A stretch of 64,000 bases of DNA, from assembly GCF_003355155.1 (NCBI RefSeq), contig NZ_CP031320.1:1164369-1228368 (forward strand), given 5' to 3'. The position numbers and the translations under genes were made by a program. The notes under the pieces were generated by a model. The model was given only the letters and a program-made list of their open reading frames with translations, was not told the origin of the DNA and did not search any database. Source of the stretch: Streptomyces armeniacus. GTDB taxonomy: Bacteria > Actinomycetota > Actinomycetes > Streptomycetales > Streptomycetaceae. Positions 18,908 to 28,192 of the stretch are shown here, one piece after another. The number at the start of each line of letters is the position of its first letter. The stretch's first letter is position 1.

Positions 18908-19385
18908 GAGGGGGTCCTTCCGAGGGCTCGGACTCACTACGCGCATACCGGTGCCCCTGGCGACGGGCAGGGAGCAGCTAGCAGGCAGCGCAAAGGGTCA
19001 GTGTAGCCACACGGCACACTGATGTCCAGAGCGGTTTTCCGGAGACTGGCGCAGTGCCACTCTCCCCCTCTCGTTCTGCTGTCTTGTCGCAGGCCACACG
19101 TGCCGGGAATCGCACGTGCCGCGAGCGCATATCGATGCTTCCCGCTTCGTCCCCGATCCATGCCTCGGATCTGGATCGGTGTGACGACGCGTCCCGAGAA
19201 TTGCGCGCTGCGTGCCATTCGTCAAGGCCCCCAGGACTGCGAAGATCACCATACCCGCCCATATCCCCAGGGCAAGGACGTCGCGTCGGCAACGCCGAAG
19301 GGCGATCACCCGCACGGGTGATCGCCCTCCGGTGAGGCAGTGCCGCGGAAGCCGTACGGGCCCCTCGTCACTTGACCTCAGTGCG
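18908..19385. other. non-coding rplL-rpoB intergenic region
   Basis: About 480 bp without a gene. It contains the attenuator-like hairpin at 19299-19328, an 18-bp-offset copy of the rplL 3' end (19366-19379), and the rpoB leader. A promoter for rpoBC is likely here but I could not place it. Confidence 0.5.
19299..19328. terminator. attenuator hairpin between rplL and rpoB
   Basis: A 14-bp perfect inverted repeat (19299-19312 with 19315-19328) lies about 57 nt after the rplL stop on the minus strand. Partial termination between L7/L12 and rpoB is known from other bacteria and would explain the different gene dosages; the assignment is by position. Confidence 0.7.
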
Positions 19386-19775
19386 TCACTTGACCTCGAC
19401 GGAGGCGCCGGCGCCCTCGAGGGACTCCTTCGCCTTGTCGGCGGCGTCCTTGGCGACCTTCTCGAGGACCGGCTTCGGGGTGCCGTCCACGAGGTCCTTG
19501 GCCTCCTTCAGACCCAGCGAGGTCAGCTCGCGCACGACCTTGATGACCTGGATCTTCTTGTCGCCGGCGCCGGTGAGGATGACGTCGAACTCGTCCTGCT
19601 CGGGCTCGGCCTCGGCGGCGGCGCCGCCCTGGCCCGGAGCGGCGACGGCGACGGCGGCCGGAGCGGCGGCCTCGACGTCGAACTTCTCCTCGAACTTCTT
19701 CACGAACTCGGAGAGCTCGATGAGGGTCATCTCTTCGAACTGCGCGAGCAGGTCGTCCTGGCTGAGCTTCGCCAT
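19386..19775 (-). CDS. rplL: 50S ribosomal protein L7/L12
   Basis: 129-aa stalk protein that recruits translational GTPases. The Ala/Gly-rich hinge (near 35-60) and the C-terminal domain [23 protein letters not shown] are clear. The extreme 3' end including the stop codon is duplicated 18 nt downstream. It follows rplJ by about 105 nt. Confidence 0.98.
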   Translation of the reverse strand: MAKLSQDDLLAQFEEMTLIELSEFVKKFEEKFDVEAAAPAAVAVAAPGQGGAAAEAEPEQDEFDVILTGAGDKKIQVIKVVRELTSLGLKEAKDLVDGTPKPVLEKVAKDAADKAKESLEGAGASVEVK

Positions 19776-19880
19776 GGTGGCGGTCCTTCCACTAAATCGG
19801 CTGGTGCCGGATGTACATAACGGCGGCGGGCGTGGCCCGCTGCGACCGAGGAGTGCTGATGACGCGAGTGCGCGCGCCGA

Positions 19881-20444
19881 CTACTCGGACTCGGCGGGAG
19901 CCGGCGTGCCGGCACCGCCCTGCTCGACCTTGTCGCGAAGCGCGTCCGCGGTGCGGACCATCTTCGTGAGCGGGGCCTGGAAGGTCGCCGCGGCCTTGGC
20001 CATGGACGCCTTCATGCCACCGGCCAGCTTGGCGAGCAGCACCTCGCGGGACTCGAGGTCCGCGAGCTTGTTGATGTCGGCGGCGGACATGGGGCTGCCG
20101 TCGACGATGCCGCCCTTGATGACCAGGGCGGGGTGGTTTTTGGCGAAGTCGCGGAGACCCTTCGCCGCCTCCACCGGGTCACCGGTGACGAAGGCGACGG
20201 CCGACGAGCCCTGGAAGAACTCGTCGAGCTCGTTGAACCCGGCCTCCTTGGCCGCGATCTTGGTCAGTGTGTTCTTCACCACTCGGTACTGAGCGTTCTC
20301 ACCGAGCGAACGGCGCAGCTCCTTGAGCTGCGCCACGGTGAGACCGGTGTACGCGGTCACGACGGCAGCGCTGGAGTCGCGGAACTTGTTCGTCATCTCC
20401 TCGACGGCTGCGACCTTGTCGGGTGCGACCTGGTCCCTTGCCAT
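19881..20444 (-). CDS. rplJ: 50S ribosomal protein L10
   Basis: 187-aa L10, base of the L7/L12 stalk. N terminus [17 protein letters not shown] with a strong AAGGAGG site. The C-terminal helix, which binds L7/L12 dimers, is followed by an Ala/Pro/Glu tail. It is preceded by a structured leader (20503-20665) expected to bind L10 for autoregulation. Confidence 0.98.
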   Translation of the reverse strand: MARDQVAPDKVAAVEEMTNKFRDSSAAVVTAYTGLTVAQLKELRRSLGENAQYRVVKNTLTKIAAKEAGFNELDEFFQGSSAVAFVTGDPVEAAKGLRDFAKNHPALVIKGGIVDGSPMSAADINKLADLESREVLLAKLAGGMKASMAKAAATFQAPLTKMVRTADALRDKVEQGGAGTPAPAESE

Positions 20445-20502
20445 GAGCCTCGGCCTCCTTCCGGGTGTTCAGGACCGCTCGGAAGGGGCTGGACAAACGT
20501 AA

Positions 20503-20665
20503 CGCCCCGGCGCAGGCGCACGGGGCGACACTCGACCGGACACAATCGTCCGGGAGCTCATCCAGTCACCTACGCGGGCCGCCCGCAGCTAGCGGGTCCT
20601 TCGCCCGGCACGCCCCCTGCCGGGGCACACCGGTAACCAGCGGTCTTTGGCTTCTCCGTGAGCTT
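20503..20665 (-). ncRNA. probable L10 leader (autoregulatory mRNA structure)
   Basis: Upstream of rplJ on the minus strand is a structured leader. Read in transcript order it holds a CAAAGACCGC segment, paired CCCGCT/GCGGGC arms near 20581-20596, the CCCGCGTAGGTG stretch resembling known L10-leader RNAs, a small hairpin (20536-20553), and a final hairpin CGCCCCG/CGGGGCG (20503-20527) followed by TTACGTTT that could act as an attenuator. The family call is by eye and the exact 5' limit is uncertain. Confidence 0.6.
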
Positions 20666-20797
20666 ACGCGAGCCGCGCCGGGAGCGGCAAATCCGCCCTC
20701 TCCCGGCGCAGCCCGCCCGCACCCGGCAGAGCGGGCGCGTCGTGCCGTACGGGCCACCGTACGGGCCGCCGTACGGGCCTCAGCTGCCGTACGGGCC

Positions 20798-21694
20798 TCA
20801 GCTGAGCTCTTCGAAGCCCACGGTGTCGGAGGCCGGCGGGGCCTCGATGGTGACGTCCGTGCCGTAGTCCGAGTAGTAGACGACCGACTCGTAGTCGCCC
20901 TGGCCCTTGGTGTTCTCGGCCGTCTCGGACTTCTTCACCAGCAGGTCGTCGCCGTCGATCCAGAGGTCGATTTTCTCCGTCTCCAGGCCTGCCGTCTGAA
21001 GCTGCCGCTGCAGCTGTTGGAGCTCCGTCTGGCTCAGTTCCTTGGACTGCATGCGGGTCAGCTCGGAGACGTCCACAGTGCCGCTGTAGTGGGTCGTCTC
21101 GGTGCCCTTGACGGTCTCCGTGCCGACCTTCCGCACCTTGCCCGTGGCGAGCAGGAGCTCCACCGAGCGCGACGGGTTGTTGTTCTGCATCTGGTCCTTG
21201 ATGAACGCGCCCGACGGACCCGCCCGTTCGGCGAGCTTGTCGTAGTCGTACGCGATCCAGTGCGCGCCGTTGCCTGCCGTCGAGGCGAATTCGTCGCCGA
21301 CGTTCACGTACATCGCGTCGGCCGTGTAGCGGGCCGGTGTGGGCTTGTTGGCGATCGGCGAGTTCGCCACCGCGCCACCGCTCTGGGTGACGGTGAGATT
21401 GCCCGTGGTGCCCCCCTCGGACCAGTCCATCTCGCCTTCCATCGCCGTGGTCATCGTCCCCTGGGGGCTGCCCTGGGACGTGTTGCCCTCGACGTGGGCC
21501 GACTTCTGCCGCTCCGTGCTGTCCGAGGCCTTCTTCAGCGCCGCGAGCGGCGAGAAGCCGGTCGACGACTTCTCGGACGAGCGCTTGTCCTTCTTGCCTC
21601 CGCCACCACCGTCGCCGTCGTCGCTGCCGCACGCCGTGAGACCGGCCATCAGCACAACGCCTGCCGTCACCGCGGCTGTTCGCGTCCTGTGCAC
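20798..21694 (-). CDS. lipoprotein (LppX/LprAFG-like)
   Basis: 298-aa exported lipoprotein. The signal peptide MHRTRTAAVTAGVVLMAGLTACGS carries a lipobox (LTAC, Cys near residue 22), then a Gly/Lys/Asp linker, then a beta-rich domain resembling the mycobacterial LprG/LppX lipid-carrier fold (repeated paired strands; TARYTADAMYVNVGDEF-type segment near 125). A lipoprotein in this place between rplA and rplJ is typical of Streptomyces. A role in carrying lipophilic ligands is inference. The 50-100 bp after its stop (20700-20797) hold repeated CCGTACGG motifs that may form terminator stems. Confidence 0.8.
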   Translation of the reverse strand: MHRTRTAAVTAGVVLMAGLTACGSDDGDGGGGGKKDKRSSEKSSTGFSPLAALKKASDSTERQKSAHVEGNTSQGSPQGTMTTAMEGEMDWSEGGTTGNLTVTQSGGAVANSPIANKPTPARYTADAMYVNVGDEFASTAGNGAHWIAYDYDKLAERAGPSGAFIKDQMQNNNPSRSVELLLATGKVRKVGTETVKGTETTHYSGTVDVSELTRMQSKELSQTELQQLQRQLQTAGLETEKIDLWIDGDDLLVKKSETAENTKGQGDYESVVYYSDYGTDVTIEAPPASDTVGFEELS

Positions 21695-21850
21695 GGGACC
21701 CCCCTGGGTTTTAACTGCTCTTTATGTGCCGGGACGACTGTAGCCCGCGGTGAGGTTCCCCCCGCCCCCGGATTCCGTGGTCGGTCACGCACGAGGCCGG
21801 GCCCGCACTCGTCAGAGCGCGGGCCCGGCCTCGTTTGCCGTGCCGGTGGA

Positions 21851-22573
21851 TCAGGCCGCGGCCGGGTCCTCCTCGACGAGGAGGTTCCGGGTGCGGTTGC
21901 CGTCCATCGGGATGCCGGGGCCCATCGTGGTGCTGATGGTGGCCTTCTTGACGTAACGGCCCTTGGCCGCCGACGGCTTGAGGCGGTGCACCTCTTCGAT
22001 CGCCGCGGCGTAGTTCTCGACCAGCAGCCGCTCGTCGAACGACGTCTTGCCGATGATGAAGTGCAGGTTCGCGTGCTTGTCGACACGGAACTCGATCTTG
22101 CCGCCCTTGATGTCCGTGACGGCCTTGGTCACGTCGGGCGTGACCGTACCGGTCTTCGGGTTCGGCATCAGACCACGCGGACCGAGCACGCGGCCGAGGC
22201 GGCCGACCTTGCCCATCAGGTCCGGGGTGGCGACGACGGCGTCGAAGTCGAGACGGCCCTTGGAGACCTCGTCGATCAGTTCGTCGGAGCCGACGATGTC
22301 GGCGCCCGCGGCTTCCGCGGCCGCTGCACGGTCACCGGTCGCGAAGACCAGGACCCGGGCGGTCTTGCCGGTGCCGTGCGGGAGGTTCACGGTGCCGCGG
22401 ACCATCTGGTCGGCCTTGCGCGGGTCGACGCCCAGCCGCAGGGCGACCTCGACGGTCGCGTCGAACTTGGCCGGTGAGGTCTCCTTGGCCAGCCGGACGG
22501 CCTCGAGCGGGGCGTACAGCTTCTCCCGGTCGACCTTGGCGTCCGCGCTGCGGAGGTTCTTGCTGCGCTTCAC
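21851..22573 (-). CDS. rplA: 50S ribosomal protein L1
   Basis: 240-aa L1. The GTG at 22573 is chosen: AGGAG stands 6 nt upstream and it begins [15 protein letters not shown] as in other Streptomyces, whereas the longer frame upstream has no L1 similarity. The signature [14 protein letters not shown] is present near residue 130. About 250 nt separate it from rplK, a gap with small GC-rich hairpins and no gene. Confidence 0.97.
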   Translation of the reverse strand: MKRSKNLRSADAKVDREKLYAPLEAVRLAKETSPAKFDATVEVALRLGVDPRKADQMVRGTVNLPHGTGKTARVLVFATGDRAAAAEAAGADIVGSDELIDEVSKGRLDFDAVVATPDLMGKVGRLGRVLGPRGLMPNPKTGTVTPDVTKAVTDIKGGKIEFRVDKHANLHFIIGKTSFDERLLVENYAAAIEEVHRLKPSAAKGRYVKKATISTTMGPGIPMDGNRTRNLLVEEDPAAA

Positions 22574-22823
22574 TGCTGCTCCTGTTGTTCGGAACGGAGT
22601 CGTGGTGCGGGCCAGCGCTCGGCCCTTCCACCCTTTGTCTGGGTTCGGTTCGCCTCCGGGCGCTTGTACCCGGTCTCGACGCTCCTCGACTTCCCCTGCC
22701 TTCGGCGGGGAGGCCCCATGCGCTCGCCCGCGGCGGGAGCCGCTCAAGGCACTGTCGCTTGGTCTCGGTCGCTTTCGACACCGGCGCGCCCTTTGGCTCA
22801 CTCACAGTGGTTGTGAGCCGTGG

Positions 22824-23258
22824 TCAGCCCTCGACCGTGACGCCCATGGAACGCGCGGTGCCGGCGATGATCTTCTCGGCGGCGTCCATGTTGTTCGCGT
22901 TCAGGTCGGGCATCTTGGTCGTGGCGATCTCGCGCACCTGCTCGCGCGTGAGCTTCCCGACCTTGTTGACGTGCGGCTGGCCGGAGCCCTTCTCCAGGCC
23001 CGCGGCCTTGAGAATCATCTTGGCTGCCGGGGGCGTCTTGGTGATGAAGGTGAAGGACCGGTCCTCGTAGACCGTGATCTCCACCGGGATCACCCAGCCG
23101 CGCTGCGACTCCGTCGCGGCGTTGTACGCCTTGCAGAACTCCATGATGTTGACGCCGTGCTGACCCAGTGCCGGGCCGACCGGCGGAGCCGGGTTGGCCG
23201 CACCGGCCTGGATCTGGAGCTTGATCAGCCCCGCGACCTTCTTCTTCTTGGGAGGCAT
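22824..23258 (-). CDS. rplK: 50S ribosomal protein L11
   Basis: 144-aa L11 of the GTPase-associated centre, target region of thiopeptides. The ATG at 23258 gives [19 protein letters not shown]; upstream in-frame sequence is unrelated. The Pro-rich linker [19 protein letters not shown] is ordinary, so nothing suggests thiostrepton resistance in L11. Confidence 0.97.
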   Translation of the reverse strand: MPPKKKKVAGLIKLQIQAGAANPAPPVGPALGQHGVNIMEFCKAYNAATESQRGWVIPVEITVYEDRSFTFITKTPPAAKMILKAAGLEKGSGQPHVNKVGKLTREQVREIATTKMPDLNANNMDAAEKIIAGTARSMGVTVEG

Positions 23259-23374
23259 GCTCTCTCCGGGTCCTTGTGAGAGGTGATTCGGCCGCCATGC
23301 CCGGCGACGGAGTCCGTCAGCCGGATGGAGGCATACCGCACCACGATAGCCCGTACCGTGGCGAGCTCTGAAAT

Positions 23375-23429
23375 CGGCCGGTCCCACCGGCCGGAAACGT
23401 ACGGCTCCGGGCTGCCCCGAAGCCGTACG
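23375..23429 (-). terminator. tandem hairpins between nusG and rplK
   Basis: Two consecutive stem-loops lie downstream of nusG on the minus strand: 23398-23406 with 23421-23429 (9 bp), then 23375-23381 with 23387-23393 (7 bp) followed by ATTT. The arrangement suggests a double terminator or attenuator separating secE-nusG from rplK-rplA. Confidence 0.7.
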
Positions 23430-23444
23430 ACCGCGGACGAACGG

Positions 23445-24359
23445 TCAGTTCTTCTGGATCTGGTCGAAGCTGAGCTCGACCGGGGTCTCCCGGCCGAAGA
23501 TCTCGACCAGGCCCTTGACCTTCTTCGAGTCCGCGTTGATCTCGTTGATCGTGGCCTGCAGCGTCGCGAACGGGCCGTCGGTGACCGTGACGGAGTCGCC
23601 CACCTCGAAGTCCAGCACCTGGACCTCGACCTTGCGGCCGGGGCCGCCGACGGGCTTGCCCTCCTCGTCCGTGGCCGCGGCCTTGGCGGCCTTCTCCTCG
23701 GCCTCGGGGGCGAGCATCTTGACGATCTCGTCGAGGGTCAGCGGATACGGGTCGTACGCGTTGCCGACGAAGCCGGTGACGCCCGGGGTGTTGCGGACGA
23801 CGCCCCAGGACTCGTTCGTCAGGTCCATGCGGACGAGGACGTATCCCGGGAGCTTGTTCTGCCGGACGGTGCGCCGGTCGCCGTTCTTGATCTGGACGAC
23901 CTCTTCCTGCGGCACCTCGGCCTGGAAGATGAAGTCCTCGACGTTGAGGGAGACGGCGCGCTGCTCGAGGTTGGTCTTCACGCGGTTCTCGTAGCCCGCG
24001 TAGGTGTGGATCACGTACCACTCGCCCGGGAGGTGGCGCAGCTCGTCGCGGAGCGCGGCGACGGGGTCGACCGGCTCCTCCTCGGCCTCCGCCGCCTCTT
24101 CGCCGGCCTCGGCCTCGTCGGTGCCCTCGTCCTCGTCGGCCTCGGCGTCCGCCTCGGCAGCGGCGGCTCCGGCGTCCTCGTCGGTCTCCGCGTCCTCGTC
24201 GGTCTCCGTGAGGACGGCGGCCTCCTCAGCCGAATCGCCCGATGCGTCGTCGGCGGCCGCCGACAGGTCGACGCTGTCATCCGCCGCCTCGAAAATGGCG
24301 CGCGCGGTGTCTTCGCCCTCTGCGGGCTCGACGGCGTCGTTCGGGTTCGGGTCAGACAC
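23445..24359 (-). CDS. nusG: transcription termination/antitermination factor NusG
   Basis: 304-aa NusG. The first 110 residues are an acidic, Ala/Asp/Glu-rich extension typical of Streptomyces. The NGN domain ([19 protein letters not shown] through GVTGFVGNA) follows, then the KOW domain ([21 protein letters not shown]). It couples RNA polymerase to Rho or the ribosome. It follows secE by about 93 nt. Confidence 0.97.
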   Translation of the reverse strand: MSDPNPNDAVEPAEGEDTARAIFEAADDSVDLSAAADDASGDSAEEAAVLTETDEDAETDEDAGAAAAEADAEADEDEGTDEAEAGEEAAEAEEEPVDPVAALRDELRHLPGEWYVIHTYAGYENRVKTNLEQRAVSLNVEDFIFQAEVPQEEVVQIKNGDRRTVRQNKLPGYVLVRMDLTNESWGVVRNTPGVTGFVGNAYDPYPLTLDEIVKMLAPEAEEKAAKAAATDEEGKPVGGPGRKVEVQVLDFEVGDSVTVTDGPFATLQATINEINADSKKVKGLVEIFGRETPVELSFDQIQKN

Positions 24360-24452
24360 GGTGGCTGCTTCTTCCTGGCTTCATGGGGTCGATCATGCGG
24401 TGGCCGTGCCGCGGGGGCACTCGGGCTCGCTCGCCGGCCTCCGCGGTACGGG

Positions 24453-24734
24453 TCAGCCGAAGACGGTCTTCATCACTTCGGTGAACCCATAGTCAATCAC
24501 GGTCACAATGCCGATCATGATGACTACGAAGATGATCACCACAGTGGTGTACGTCGAGAGCTGGTTCCGCGTCGGCCACACGACCTTGCGGAGCTCGGCG
24601 ACGATCTGTCGGTAGAAAAGCGCGAGACGGGCCAGTGGGCCCTTCTTGCCTCGCTTGCCTCCGCGCCGGGGCTTCTTGTCGTCTGACGACCGTCCGGGCT
24701 CGGGGACCTCGATGGAGTCCGTGATCTCCGTCAC
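24453..24734 (-). CDS. secE: preprotein translocase subunit SecE
   Basis: 93-aa SecE with one C-terminal membrane segment (TYTTVVIIFVVIMIGIVTVIDYG) after the conserved amphipathic helix FYRQIVAELRKVVWPTRNQL. The N terminus is a charged Lys/Arg/Gly extension. It is the second gene after tRNA-Trp, as in most Actinobacteria. Confidence 0.97.
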   Translation of the reverse strand: MTEITDSIEVPEPGRSSDDKKPRRGGKRGKKGPLARLALFYRQIVAELRKVVWPTRNQLSTYTTVVIIFVVIMIGIVTVIDYGFTEVMKTVFG

Positions 24735-24845
24735 TCGTCCTCACCTGATCCGGGTCGTTGCCCTGCGGCGTCCGGCCCGGCCGCACGGCGGTGCATTTCA
24801 GTACGTACGCAAGCACACACCATATCGGCGATGCGATGTGTGTAG

Positions 24846-24918
24846 CAGGGCCGGAGGGACTTGAACCCCCAACCGCTGGTTTTGGAGACCAGTGCTCTAC
24901 CAATTGAGCTACGACCCT
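24846..24918 (-). tRNA. tRNA-Trp (CCA anticodon)
   Basis: 73-nt tRNA with a 7-bp acceptor stem (AGGGTCG/CGGCCCT with one G-U), standard D and T arms (GGTTCAAGTCC) and anticodon CCA at 24883-24885 (position 34 from the 5' end). It lies directly upstream of secE. Confidence 0.97.
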
Positions 24919-25096
24919 TTGTGCCTTCAACCTACCGCATCCGGGCGGCTGCACCGAGTGCGCAGCACGGAACGATCGATGAGGGCCAACGACGTAGGAG
25001 TGTACGTGTTCCGTGCCCCGCCGTCGAACGCCTAACCACGGGCCCGGCCGCCAAACCCCGGTGCGGGCCCGTTCGCGGGTCTGGGAACATGCCTCT

Positions 25097-26335
25097 ATGA
25101 CGGCTGCTACTCCACCCGCACAGTCCCCGACCGAACGACGCCTCTCGGCCCGTATCGGGTCGATCTCCGAGTCCGCCACCCTCGCCGTGGACGCCAAGGC
25201 CAAGGCCCTCAAGGCCGCCGGGCGCCCCGTGATCGGCTTCGGCGCGGGCGAGCCGGACTTCCCGACGCCCGGGTACATCGTCGAGGCGGCGGTCGAGGCG
25301 TGCCGCAACCCGAAGTACCACCGGTACACGCCCGCCGGCGGCCTCCCCGAGCTGCGCTCCGCGATCGCCGAGAAGACTCGGCGGGACTCCGGTTACTCGG
25401 TCGAGGCCGCGAACGTCCTGGTCACCAACGGCGGCAAGCAGGCCATCTACGAGTCCTTCGCCACCATCCTCGACCCGGGCGACGAGGTGCTCGTCCCCGC
25501 GCCGTACTGGACCACGTACCCCGAGTCGATCCGGCTCGCGGGCGGCGTCCCGGTCGACGTCGTGGCGGACGAGACCACCGGGTACCGGGTGAGCGTCGAG
25601 CAGCTGGAGGCGGCCCGCACGGAGCACACGAAGGTGCTGCTGTTCGTCTCGCCCTCGAACCCGACCGGCGCGGTCTACACCCGCGACCAGATCGAGGAGA
25701 TCGGGCGCTGGGCGGCGGAGCACGGCCTGTGGGTGCTCACGGACGAGATCTACGAGCATCTGGTGTACGGCGACGCCGAGTTCCACTCGCTGCCCGTCGT
25801 CGTGCCCGAGCTGCGGGACCGCTGCATCATCGTGAACGGCGTGGCCAAGACGTACGCCATGACCGGCTGGCGCGTCGGCTGGGCCATCGGCCCGCAGGAC
25901 GTCGTGAAGGCCGCCGCGAACCTCCAGTCGCACGCCACCTCGAACGTGAGCAACGTGGCGCAGGCCGCCGCGCTGGCCGCCGTCTCCGGTGACCTCGAGG
26001 CGGTCGCGGAGATGCGCGCCGCGTTCGACCGGCGGCGGCAGACGATCGTACGGATGCTGAACGAGATCAGCGGCGTCGTCTGCCCCGAGCCGGAGGGCGC
26101 CTTCTACGCGTACCCCTCCGTGAAGGGCCTCCTCGGCAAGGAGCTGCGCGGCAGGCGGCCGGCGAGCACGGTGGAGCTGGCCGAGCTGATCCTGGAGGAG
26201 GTGGAGGTCGCGGTGGTGCCCGGAGAGGCGTTCGGCACGCCGGGCTATCTGCGGCTGTCCTACGCACTGGGCGACGAGGACCTGGTGGAGGGCGTCTCCC
26301 GGATCCAGAAGCTGCTGGCCGAGGCGCGGGACTGA
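25097..26335 (+). CDS. aspC: aspartate aminotransferase (class I/II PLP)
   Basis: 412-aa fold-type I aminotransferase interconverting aspartate/2-oxoglutarate and oxaloacetate/glutamate. [12 protein letters not shown] near residue 48, [10 protein letters not shown] near 190, [10 protein letters not shown] near 220, the PLP lysine in [16 protein letters not shown] near 253, and the C-terminal [16 protein letters not shown] with substrate Arg. The ATG at 25097 gives the family-typical N terminus. It diverges from tRNA-Trp. Confidence 0.93.
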   Translation: MTAATPPAQSPTERRLSARIGSISESATLAVDAKAKALKAAGRPVIGFGAGEPDFPTPGYIVEAAVEACRNPKYHRYTPAGGLPELRSAIAEKTRRDSGYSVEAANVLVTNGGKQAIYESFATILDPGDEVLVPAPYWTTYPESIRLAGGVPVDVVADETTGYRVSVEQLEAARTEHTKVLLFVSPSNPTGAVYTRDQIEEIGRWAAEHGLWVLTDEIYEHLVYGDAEFHSLPVVVPELRDRCIIVNGVAKTYAMTGWRVGWAIGPQDVVKAAANLQSHATSNVSNVAQAAALAAVSGDLEAVAEMRAAFDRRRQTIVRMLNEISGVVCPEPEGAFYAYPSVKGLLGKELRGRRPASTVELAELILEEVEVAVVPGEAFGTPGYLRLSYALGDEDLVEGVSRIQKLLAEARD

Positions 26336-26387
26336 CAACTCACCCGGTACGGGCGCGGGCGGCGCCCGTACCGGAAGCGGAGGTTTG

Positions 26388-27413
26388 ATGGGGACGGTTC
26401 GCGACGTCCGGCGGCTGCCGAAAGCGCACCTGCATCTGCACTTCACCGGATCGATGCGGCCCGGCACGCTGCTGGAGCTCGCCGACAAGTACGGTGTGCA
26501 CCTGCCCGACGCGCTCAGCGGCGGCGAGCCGCCGAAGCTGCGCGCGACGGACGAGCGCGGGTGGTTCCGCTTCCAGCGGCTGTACGACATGGCGCGGTCC
26601 TGCCTGCGCGAGCCGGAGGACATCCAGCGGCTGGTGCGCGAGACGGCTGAGGAGGACGTACGGGACGGCTCGCGGTGGCTGGAGATCCAGGTCGACCCGA
26701 CCTCGTACGCGCCCCGGCTGGGCGGGCTGATCCCGGCGCTGGAGATCATCCTGGACGCGGTGGACCGCGCCCGCCGGGACACGGGTCTGGACATGCGGGT
26801 GCTGGTCGCGGCGAACCGTATGAAGCACCCGCTGGACGCCCGTACGCTCGCCCGGCTCGCCGTCCGCTACCGGGACCGCGGGATCGTCGGCTTCGGGCTC
26901 TCCAACGACGAACGCCGCGGTTTCGCACGTGACTTCGACCGGGCGTTCGCGATCGCGCGCGACGGCGGGCTGCTGGCCGCGCCGCACGGCGGCGAGCTGT
27001 CCGGACCATCGAGCGTCCGCGACTGCCTGGACGACCTGCGCGCGGCGCGGGTGGGGCACGGCGTGCGCGCGGCGGAGGACCCGCGGCTGCTGGGGCGGCT
27101 GGCCGAGCGCGGGGTGACGTGCGAGGTGTGCCCCGCGTCGAACGTGGCGCTGGGCGTGTACGAGAAGCCGGAGGACGTACCGCTGCGGGTGCTCTGGGAC
27201 GCCGGGGTGCCGATGGCGCTGGGAGCGGACGACCCGCTGCTGTTCGGCTCGCGGCTGGCCGCGCAGTACGAGCTGGCGCGGGACGCGCACGGCTTCACCG
27301 ACGCCGAACTGGCCGAGCTGGCCCGCCAGTCGGTGCGCGGCTCGGCGGCGCCGCCGGAGGTACGGGACGCGGTGCTCGCGGACATCGACGCGTGGCTGGC
27401 GGCGGACGGCTGA
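26388..27413 (+). CDS. add: adenosine deaminase family protein
   Basis: 341-aa adenosine-deaminase-like metal hydrolase. Metal-binding HLHLH near residue 13, GFGLSNDE near 165, HGGE near 198 (most ADAs have HAGE), RVGHGVR near 220, PASNVALGV near 245, and GADDPLLF near 275 (usually S/TDDP). The catalytic residues are kept, with conservative changes around them, so the substrate may be adenine, adenosine or a relative. The ATG at 26388 has GGAGG 5 nt upstream. Confidence 0.85.
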   Translation: MGTVRDVRRLPKAHLHLHFTGSMRPGTLLELADKYGVHLPDALSGGEPPKLRATDERGWFRFQRLYDMARSCLREPEDIQRLVRETAEEDVRDGSRWLEIQVDPTSYAPRLGGLIPALEIILDAVDRARRDTGLDMRVLVAANRMKHPLDARTLARLAVRYRDRGIVGFGLSNDERRGFARDFDRAFAIARDGGLLAAPHGGELSGPSSVRDCLDDLRAARVGHGVRAAEDPRLLGRLAERGVTCEVCPASNVALGVYEKPEDVPLRVLWDAGVPMALGADDPLLFGSRLAAQYELARDAHGFTDAELAELARQSVRGSAAPPEVRDAVLADIDAWLAADG

Positions 27414-27446
27414 GGTCGGGCCGGGCGCAGTGCGGTTTGCGACCGC

Positions 27447-27468
27447 TTGACTTCAACAGCGGTTGAAG
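27447..27468 (+). promoter_or_regulatory. MerR-type dyad in a promoter-like spacer
   Basis: TTGACT (27447-27452) overlaps a perfect 7-bp dyad CTTCAAC-agcg-GTTGAAG (27451-27468) about 80 nt before the methyltransferase start. The placement resembles MerR/SoxR-family operators set between -35 and -10. No good -10 was found. Confidence 0.45.
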
Positions 27469-27547
27469 AAGCACGCTTCCCGGTATGAGGGGAGGCGCCG
27501 GCGAGCGGCGTCTCCGTCCGCGTTCCGAGGTGCGGGAGGACAACGGC

Positions 27548-28186
27548 ATGAGCGGCTTCGGCAGGTCCGACAGCTTCAACGAGTTCTACGAGGGCACTCC
27601 CCCGTGGGAGATCGCCGCGCCACAGCCCGCGGTCGTCGCGCTGGCCGACCGGGGCCTGTTCACCGGCCGGGTCCTCGACGTCGGCTGCGGCACCGGCGAG
27701 AACACCCTGCACCTGGCGTCCCGCGGGCACACCGTGCTCGGGGTGGACGGGGCCGAGAACGCCGTCGTACGGGCCCGGGAGAAGGCGCGGCAGCGGGACC
27801 TGCCGGTGGAGTTCGCCATCGCGGACGCGTTCGATCTCACCTCCCTGGGACAGAAGTTCGACACCGTGCTCGACTCGGCGTTCATGCACATCCCGGGGAA
27901 CACCGCCGGCCGGCGGCGCGATTACACCCGCGAGCTGGCGAACGTACTGGTGTCCGACGGGTGGGTGCACCTGCTGGAGATCAGCGAGCGCTCCGAGGAG
28001 CACCCGACCCTCACCCGTACGGAGATCGTCGCCGCCTTCGACGACGAGGACTGGACGGACATCCGGATCGGCCCGACGACGTATGCCGTGACCACCGGGG
28101 ACGTCCACGCGTGGCTGGTGAGCGTGCGACGGCGCCAGGCCGCCGCTCCGGGGCAGACCGGTCCGTACGGCGTGGCCCGATCCTGA
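27548..28186 (+). CDS. class I SAM-dependent methyltransferase
   Basis: 212-aa methyltransferase. Motif I LDVGCGTGENTLHLASRGHTVLGVD near residue 42, DAFDL near 95, DSAFMHIPG near 110. The ATG at 27548 is chosen because GGGAGG precedes it; an in-frame ATG at 27485 adds 21 unrelated residues. Substrate unknown; the FYEGTPPWEI N terminus is shared with small-molecule methyltransferases such as thiopurine-type. The dyad upstream may control it. Confidence 0.82.
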   Translation: MSGFGRSDSFNEFYEGTPPWEIAAPQPAVVALADRGLFTGRVLDVGCGTGENTLHLASRGHTVLGVDGAENAVVRAREKARQRDLPVEFAIADAFDLTSLGQKFDTVLDSAFMHIPGNTAGRRRDYTRELANVLVSDGWVHLLEISERSEEHPTLTRTEIVAAFDDEDWTDIRIGPTTYAVTTGDVHAWLVSVRRRQAAAPGQTGPYGVARS

Positions 28187-28192
28187 GGCTCC

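Noticed and set aside
18937..19335. Several short frames between rplL and rpoB
   Set aside because: Poor codon bias, mutually overlapping, no start signals; treated as leader DNA.
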